From NCBI GenBank assembly GCA_027039745.1, contig JALUMP010000118.1, positions 1 through 7,874 of the forward strand: a stretch of DNA of 7,874 nt, read 5' to 3'. Origin of the DNA: Candidatus Parcubacteria bacterium. Its GTDB lineage: Bacteria > Patescibacteriota > Minisyncoccia > Phycocordibacterales > GCA-2747955. Positions within the stretch are counted from its first letter, which is position 1, and the number at the start of each line of letters is the position of its first letter. Both the position numbers and the translations under genes were made by a program. Positions 5,108-7,874 of the stretch are shown piece after piece. The notes beneath the pieces were generated by a model. That model was given only the letters and a program-made list of their open reading frames with translations. It was not told the origin of the DNA and made no database searches.

Positions 5108-5557
5108 ATGAATCAAACATCAAAAATCATTATTTTTATATTAATTTCAGCTAATGCTTTTGCAAATATAAATTTTATAACAGAACAAAAAGAAATCAAT
5201 AGTAAAAAAGAAATCAGTCTGGAACAAAGAGAAATTGACAACAAAAAAGAAATCAATTTGGAACAAAATAAAATATTATCATTTTTACAAAAAAAAGGAA
5301 TACAGGAGAATAGTATAAATAATATAAAAAAGAAATTGCCAAAGGAATATGAAAAAAGAATATCAGAATTAACAATGAGGATAAAAAAGGCTTTTCCAGA
5401 TATTAGTATACAGAATGTACATGAAACTATTATGATGAATGTTTTAAATGGAGATTATTCAATGTATAAGAATTATGATTCAAGAGTAGGGTTGCTTCAA
5501 AAGAGTTATAAAATTGCATTATCAAAAAATGATTACGATAAAATAGAGAAACTTTAA
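5108..5557 (+). CDS. Exported protein with short internal repeats, unknown function
   Basis: The 149-aa product starts MNQTSKIIIFILISANAFAN, a Sec signal peptide with probable cleavage after NAFA (residue 19). Then comes a 13-residue tandem repeat, EQKEINSKKEISL and EQREIDNKKEINL, with a third start EQNKI; this region is likely helical or coiled coil. The rest is lysine rich with a predicted helical C-terminus ending NDYDKIEKL. There are no cysteines, lipobox or other membrane segments. An in-frame ATG at 5087 would prepend MNTKRKK, but the ribosome binding site and promoter position favour 5108. It is transcribed alone, divergently from M2. I do not recognise a family; surface or periplasmic location is the only supported statement. 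Confidence 0.72.
   Translation: MNQTSKIIIFILISANAFANINFITEQKEINSKKEISLEQREIDNKKEINLEQNKILSFLQKKGIQENSINNIKKKLPKEYEKRISELTMRIKKAFPDISIQNVHETIMMNVLNGDYSMYKNYDSRVGLLQKSYKIALSKNDYDKIEKL
5183..5260 (+). repeat. 39-bp tandem repeat in the exported protein gene
   Basis: Two adjacent 39-bp units (5183-5221 and 5222-5260) encode 13 residues each, and a third unit begins at 5261 (GAACAAAATAAA). Units are similar but not identical, so the duplication is not very recent. Length in whole codons means gain or loss of units would keep the frame. Confidence 0.75.
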
Positions 5558-5577
5558 CAGAAATTTTTGCCATGCAG

Positions 5578-5614
5578 AGAATTTAAAACTCTGCCTTTTA
5601 GGACGGAGAGGTTT
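5578..5614 (+). mobile_element. IS200/IS605-like right-end scar
   Basis: GAGAATTTAAAACTCTGCC (5577-5595) followed by TTTTAGGACGGAGAGGTT (5596-5613) has the GAAT ... stem-TTTAG-stem ... GAGGTT form seen at right ends of IS200/IS605 elements and in their omegaRNAs. CTCTGCC (5589-5595) pairs with GGACGGAG (5601-5608) with one bulged A. No tnpA or tnpB coding sequence adjoins it, so it would be a relic. It could alternatively act as a terminator for the gene ending at 5557. Confidence 0.4.
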
Positions 5615-5632
5615 ACCAAAAAAACTTACAAA

Positions 5633-5662
5633 GAAAGCCCCTAGATTTATCTATGAGGAGAT
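5633..5662 (+). mobile_element. Second IS200/IS605-like right-end-shaped hairpin
   Basis: GAAAGCCCCTAGATTTATCT followed by ATGAGGAG repeats the GAA-GCCCC-TAG-TTTA-CTA-GGGGAG layout common to IS200/IS605 right ends, but with mismatches in the lower stem (C5640 against A5656, bulge T5654). It lies 24 bp after the first scar and a few bases past the M3 stop. It may be a decayed end or simply a bidirectional terminator. Confidence 0.33.
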
Positions 5663-5668
5663 TCCAAA

Positions 5669-6559
5669 TCATGATAAGTTTCTAAAGAATCTATTAATAA
5701 TATAAATACTCCATCCATTACCAATAGCTTTATATCTGTTGAATTTTGATACATTTTCACACTCAGTGTAATTATCAGGAAGTCCTTGAGCTCGCTCTGC
5801 TTCTATAGGTGTTAATATTCTAGCCAATCCTTTTATCGCATAATTGCCAGCAAGGTATGCTTCTTGTGCTTTTTCATAAGACTCTTTATCATTAAAAACG
5901 AGTTGTCTTCTTGATGAGGCAAAATATGATTTAAGATTCCCACTTTTACCATAATTAGCATCAATACAATAACTCTTTGTTCTATCTACATATCCATTTT
6001 CTAAGATACTATTTAGTTCAGTACCTTTATCTGTAATTTCCGAATATTCAATATTAGTCCAGTATAATCTGGATCTTAATTGTGGTCCAAGAATAGAAGA
6101 ATTTATTTTAATAGGAGTTACTTTCATATAAGAAGTAATTACCTCTTCATATTCTCTTTTCATTTTAACATTTTCAAGAAAGAAATATTTTGGTTTAATT
6201 TCATTTAAAATACGAATATATTCAAAAAACAACTTACTTCTTGGATCTTCAAAATTTAATTGTTTTCCAGCGAATGAAAATCCTTGACAAGGTGAGCCTC
6301 CAATAAGAAGAATATTGCTAGGATCTTCTTCATATTTATCTGCAATTAAGACATTGCCATTAAGTAATCTTTTTATACTAATATCTTGAATATTTCCAAG
6401 ATGAATATTGTCTGGATAATTTTTTAAAGAAATACATATTGCTGTTCTATCTATCTCTGATGAATAGTATCTCTTTATTTTAACACCAGATTGTTCAAGA
6501 GAGAGTCTACCTCCAGACAAACCATCAAATAAACTAACAACTACGAGACCTTCTTTCAT
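5669..6559 (-). CDS. DNA (cytosine-5) methyltransferase M3, orphan
   Basis: The 296-aa product is a compact C5-methyltransferase, more distant from M1 and M2. Motif I (VSLFDGLSGG) is at residues 8-17, GGSPCQGFSFAG at 87-98 with catalytic Cys91, then FEDPRSKLFFEYIRIL at 103-118, ENV at 129-131, QLRSRLYW at 160-167 (the QxRxR of motif VIII), RILTPIEAERAQGLPDNYT at 247-265 as motif IX and GNGW at 280-283. The target-recognition region is short (about 172-245) and includes CIDANYGKSGNLKSYFASSR. FEDPRS and LTPIEAER match the general Dcm-like and phage consensus better than M1/M2 do. ATG 6559 follows AAAGGAAT; a consensus-like promoter lies at 6586-6614. It is divergent from the 6734 gene and convergent with the gene ending at 5557. 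No endonuclease adjoins it. Confidence 0.96.
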   Translation of the reverse strand: MKEGLVVVSLFDGLSGGRLSLEQSGVKIKRYYSSEIDRTAICISLKNYPDNIHLGNIQDISIKRLLNGNVLIADKYEEDPSNILLIGGSPCQGFSFAGKQLNFEDPRSKLFFEYIRILNEIKPKYFFLENVKMKREYEEVITSYMKVTPIKINSSILGPQLRSRLYWTNIEYSEITDKGTELNSILENGYVDRTKSYCIDANYGKSGNLKSYFASSRRQLVFNDKESYEKAQEAYLAGNYAIKGLARILTPIEAERAQGLPDNYTECENVSKFNRYKAIGNGWSIYIINRFFRNLS

Positions 6560-6585
6560 TAATATTCCTTTCTAAACTTTTATTT

Positions 6586-6614
6586 ATTATACCATATTTT
6601 TATCTATTATACAA
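6586..6614 (-). promoter_or_regulatory. Sigma70-type promoter of M3
   Basis: On the minus strand, -35 TTGTAT (6614-6609) and -10 TATAAT (6591-6586) have a 17-bp spacer, with TG directly upstream of the -10 region (ATGGTATAAT). The leader is about 20 nt to ATG 6559, containing the AAAGGAAT ribosome binding site. Confidence 0.62.
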
Positions 6615-6648
6615 TAAAGTTTTAAAAGTTAAAAAACTTGTTGATTTT

Positions 6649-6675
6649 TTGATAAAAATTAACTATTTTTATAAT
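6649..6675 (+). promoter_or_regulatory. Putative promoter of the 6734/7113 operon
   Basis: TATAAT at 6670-6675, with TTGATA at 6649-6654 (15-bp spacer) or TTGATT at 6641-6646 (too far) upstream. The -10 is good; the -35 is uncertain. Confidence 0.45.
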
Positions 6676-6688
6676 AGAGTTACCATTC

Positions 6689-6702
6689 TACTCTTTTGAG
6701 TA
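6689..6702 (+). promoter_or_regulatory. Small hairpin in the 6734 gene leader
   Basis: TACTC-TTTT-GAGTA is a perfect 5-bp stem with a 4-base loop, shortly after the predicted start point and about 30 bases before ATG 6734. It could be an operator half or an mRNA-stabilising hairpin. Confidence 0.3.
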
Positions 6703-6733
6703 AAATTTTAAAATGGTTTAAACGGAGAAAAAA

Positions 6734-7120
6734 ATGAAAGAAGTAGTTTTTTTAGGAAAGGAAAGAGAAGAAGTTATTGATACAACTATTGTAAATCAGA
6801 CATTTCCAATTGGTGTCTTTGTCGCATTTATTTATGATGAGGATAAAGATGAAGATATTTTTGAGTTAGCAGTACAAGAGAATGGAGTAGAAGATGAGGA
6901 TATAAACAATTGGACAGAATATTTAGTTGGCTCAAATACTCTAAAAGTTTTTATTTCCGATGGTGATGTTATTTTTAGAAACAATATTACAGGGGAGTTT
7001 ATGTATACCAATGAAAGTATTGTAAAGCAAGCTGATGATGTGCATATTTTGAACGAACCAGAGTCTAGTTTTTTAAGACGTCTAAATATTCCTGTAATTG
7101 AGGAGTCTTGTTGTGCCTAA
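6734..7120 (+). CDS. Highly acidic 128-aa protein, unknown function
   Basis: ATG 6734 follows CGGAGAAAAAA. By my count the product has about 28 Asp/Glu and 9 Lys/Arg, a net charge near -19, with an acidic cluster YDEDKDEDIFE around residues 34-44 and GVEDEDINNW soon after. Hydrophobic beta-like segments (FPIGVFVAFIY, TLKVFISDGDVIF) suggest a folded beta-rich protein rather than a disordered tail. The C-terminus ends EESCCA. Charge and size recall DNA-mimic or phage anti-restriction proteins, but no family motif is recognised, so that is only a hypothesis. It overlaps the next gene by 8 bp (GTGCCTAA), which indicates coupled translation, and is divergent from M3. Confidence 0.78.
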   Translation: MKEVVFLGKEREEVIDTTIVNQTFPIGVFVAFIYDEDKDEDIFELAVQENGVEDEDINNWTEYLVGSNTLKVFISDGDVIFRNNITGEFMYTNESIVKQADDVHILNEPESSFLRRLNIPVIEESCCA

Positions 7121-7706
7121 GATTATACGATTAGAATCTTGCAATAAAGCAAATAATTTTTCAGCAGCTTTTTGGGATGATGTTAATGCAACTCCTGATA
7201 ATTTTTATAAATCATTAAAAGATAGTGATTATAAAATTATTGCAATGTATGCTACAAAAGTTATAAATGAGCATCAAGTTGGAATTTCAACATCTTTAAA
7301 GACAAAGATAGTTCATTTTTTAAAATATCTTTTTACAGACACATATATATCAGATCTATTTTCAAAAGAAGAAGAAAAACTTGCACAAAAAGTTTTAAAA
7401 GACTTATGTTCTACTGTTTTTCCTATTCCTGTATCTGATATTGAAATGAGTGATGTATTAAAAGTAGAGTCCAGATTAATGAAAATTAAAAGGCATTTTA
7501 AATATTCAGAAGATGATATAATTTTGGCTAAACAATATTTAGGGATAATAGCTAAAAAAAGAAAAACAGAAGAATCATTTTTTAGTTCTGATGAAAAGAT
7601 TCAAGCTAATATTGTTATGTTGAAAGTATTAACTTTAGCAAAAGAAGAAAGAAAAAGAGAGATTGAATTTTTAGAAGCAAAATTAAAATCCATTTTAGAT
7701 ATTTAA
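7113..7706 (+). CDS. 197-aa helical protein, unknown, coupled to the acidic protein
   Basis: I place the start at GTG 7113 because AGGAG (7101-7105) lies seven bases upstream; a TTG at 7098 would put the Shine-Dalgarno inside the gene. The product begins MPKIIRLESCNKANNFSAAF and is predicted mostly helical, with a lysine-rich C-terminal half (AKKRKTEESFF, then KEERKREIEFLEAKLKSILD) that could form a coiled coil. No signal peptide, membrane segment, helix-turn-helix or nuclease motif is obvious. Balanced total charge contrasts with its acidic partner. The 8-bp overlap makes a two-gene operon; toxin-antitoxin, defence or phage-derived functions are all possible and none is supported directly. 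Confidence 0.78.
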   Translation: MPKIIRLESCNKANNFSAAFWDDVNATPDNFYKSLKDSDYKIIAMYATKVINEHQVGISTSLKTKIVHFLKYLFTDTYISDLFSKEEEKLAQKVLKDLCSTVFPIPVSDIEMSDVLKVESRLMKIKRHFKYSEDDIILAKQYLGIIAKKRKTEESFFSSDEKIQANIVMLKVLTLAKEERKREIEFLEAKLKSILDI

Positions 7707-7709
7707 TAT

Positions 7710-7726
7710 TTTTCCTTATTGGAAAA
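7710..7726 (+). terminator. Weak hairpin after the 7113 gene
   Basis: TTTTCC (7710-7715) pairs with GGAAAA (7721-7726) around TTATT, directly after the stop at 7706; eight T follow at 7739-7746, too far for a textbook intrinsic terminator. Confidence 0.3.
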
Positions 7727-7753
7727 TCGATGAACACCTTTTTTTTGAATCAC

Positions 7754-7874
7754 CCAACCGCTAAAGACGATTGGGCTTCAAAAGATTGAGTTGTAAAATA
7801 TTAGAACATGATTGTTCTTTTATCTACAACTTAGAGCTTTTGATTATTTATAGTCTTGTCCCAGACTGAAACTG
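7754..7874 (-). ncRNA. omegaRNA-type right end of IS607/TnpB element, right copy (inverted repeat)
   Basis: This is the inverted partner of 467-587 (111 of 121 positions identical). On the minus strand it reads from the last tnpB codons (QFQSGTRL, stop near 7850) to the scaffold stem ending GAAGCCCAATCGTCTTTAGC and GGTTGG. CCCAACCGC and GATTGGG fold with the TTTAG loop motif. The stem differences from the left copy (T/C changes) keep or improve pairing, as expected for a structured RNA. The guide segment would be the bases at 7753 and below on the minus strand, starting TGATTC and entering the cargo. The tnpB body, if present, lies beyond the right edge. Confidence 0.6.

Noticed and set aside
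5183..5265. CRISPR-like or direct-repeat array
   Set aside because: The units are adjacent, coding and without spacers; they are tandem codon repeats in the exported protein.
7113..7706. Cognate restriction endonuclease for M3
   Set aside because: No PD-(D/E)xK, HNH, GIY-YIG or phospholipase D motif can be seen in the translation, and the gene is divergent from M3.
467..7874. Terminal inverted repeats of a classical DDE transposon
   Set aside because: The repeats are internal right ends of IS607/TnpB-type elements with tnpB tail codons, not transposase-binding termini, and no flanking target duplication can be seen.

Overview
The window is AT-rich DNA (clearly below 35% GC by eye) with AGGA-type ribosome binding sites, TATAAT -10 boxes that mostly lack a good -35, and IS607-type remains. 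I favour a low-GC Campylobacterota host (Arcobacter/Campylobacter/Helicobacter-like) and an accessory element, plasmid or integrated mobile element, rather than core chromosome. No core housekeeping gene is present, so the host assignment is inference.

Layout. Positions 1-725 are nested wreckage of IS607-family (TnpA serine recombinase / TnpB) elements: a frameshifted tnpA on the minus strand running off the left edge, its left end, a short tnpB tail on the plus strand followed by an omegaRNA-type 3' end, and then the left end of another copy with an internally deleted tnpA relic. A degraded 3' gene fragment follows (726-930). Positions 927-3698 hold a minus-strand gene row: rnhA (RNase HI with a Cys/His-rich N-terminal extension), a small secreted protein, a 66-aa acidic protein, a coiled-coil protein and a cytosine-C5 DNA methyltransferase (M1). 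A second methyltransferase (M2, 3925-4926) is also on the minus strand. A secreted protein gene (5108-5557) is on the plus strand. A 111-bp gap with two hairpins shaped like IS200/IS605 right ends follows, then a third, more distant methyltransferase (M3, 5669-6559, minus). A divergent plus-strand pair closes the cargo: a very acidic 128-aa protein and an overlapping 197-aa helical protein. Positions 7754-7874 are a 92%-identical inverted copy of the left omegaRNA-type end (467-587).

The roughly 7-kb cargo is therefore framed by two inward-pointing TnpB-type ends, and another IS200/IS605-like scar lies inside it. The central biological theme is DNA modification: three C5-methyltransferases with complete catalytic motifs but dissimilar target-recognition regions, and no recognisable restriction endonuclease. 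The simplest reading is a mobile element carrying several orphan methyltransferases to protect its DNA from host restriction, assembled by recombination. M1 and M2 share a 134-bp block at 96% identity over the catalytic Cys region. The unknown small genes, especially the coupled acidic/helical pair next to M3, are the best candidates for an undescribed function. Palindromes near the likely promoters of rnhA, M1 and M2 suggest transcriptional control.
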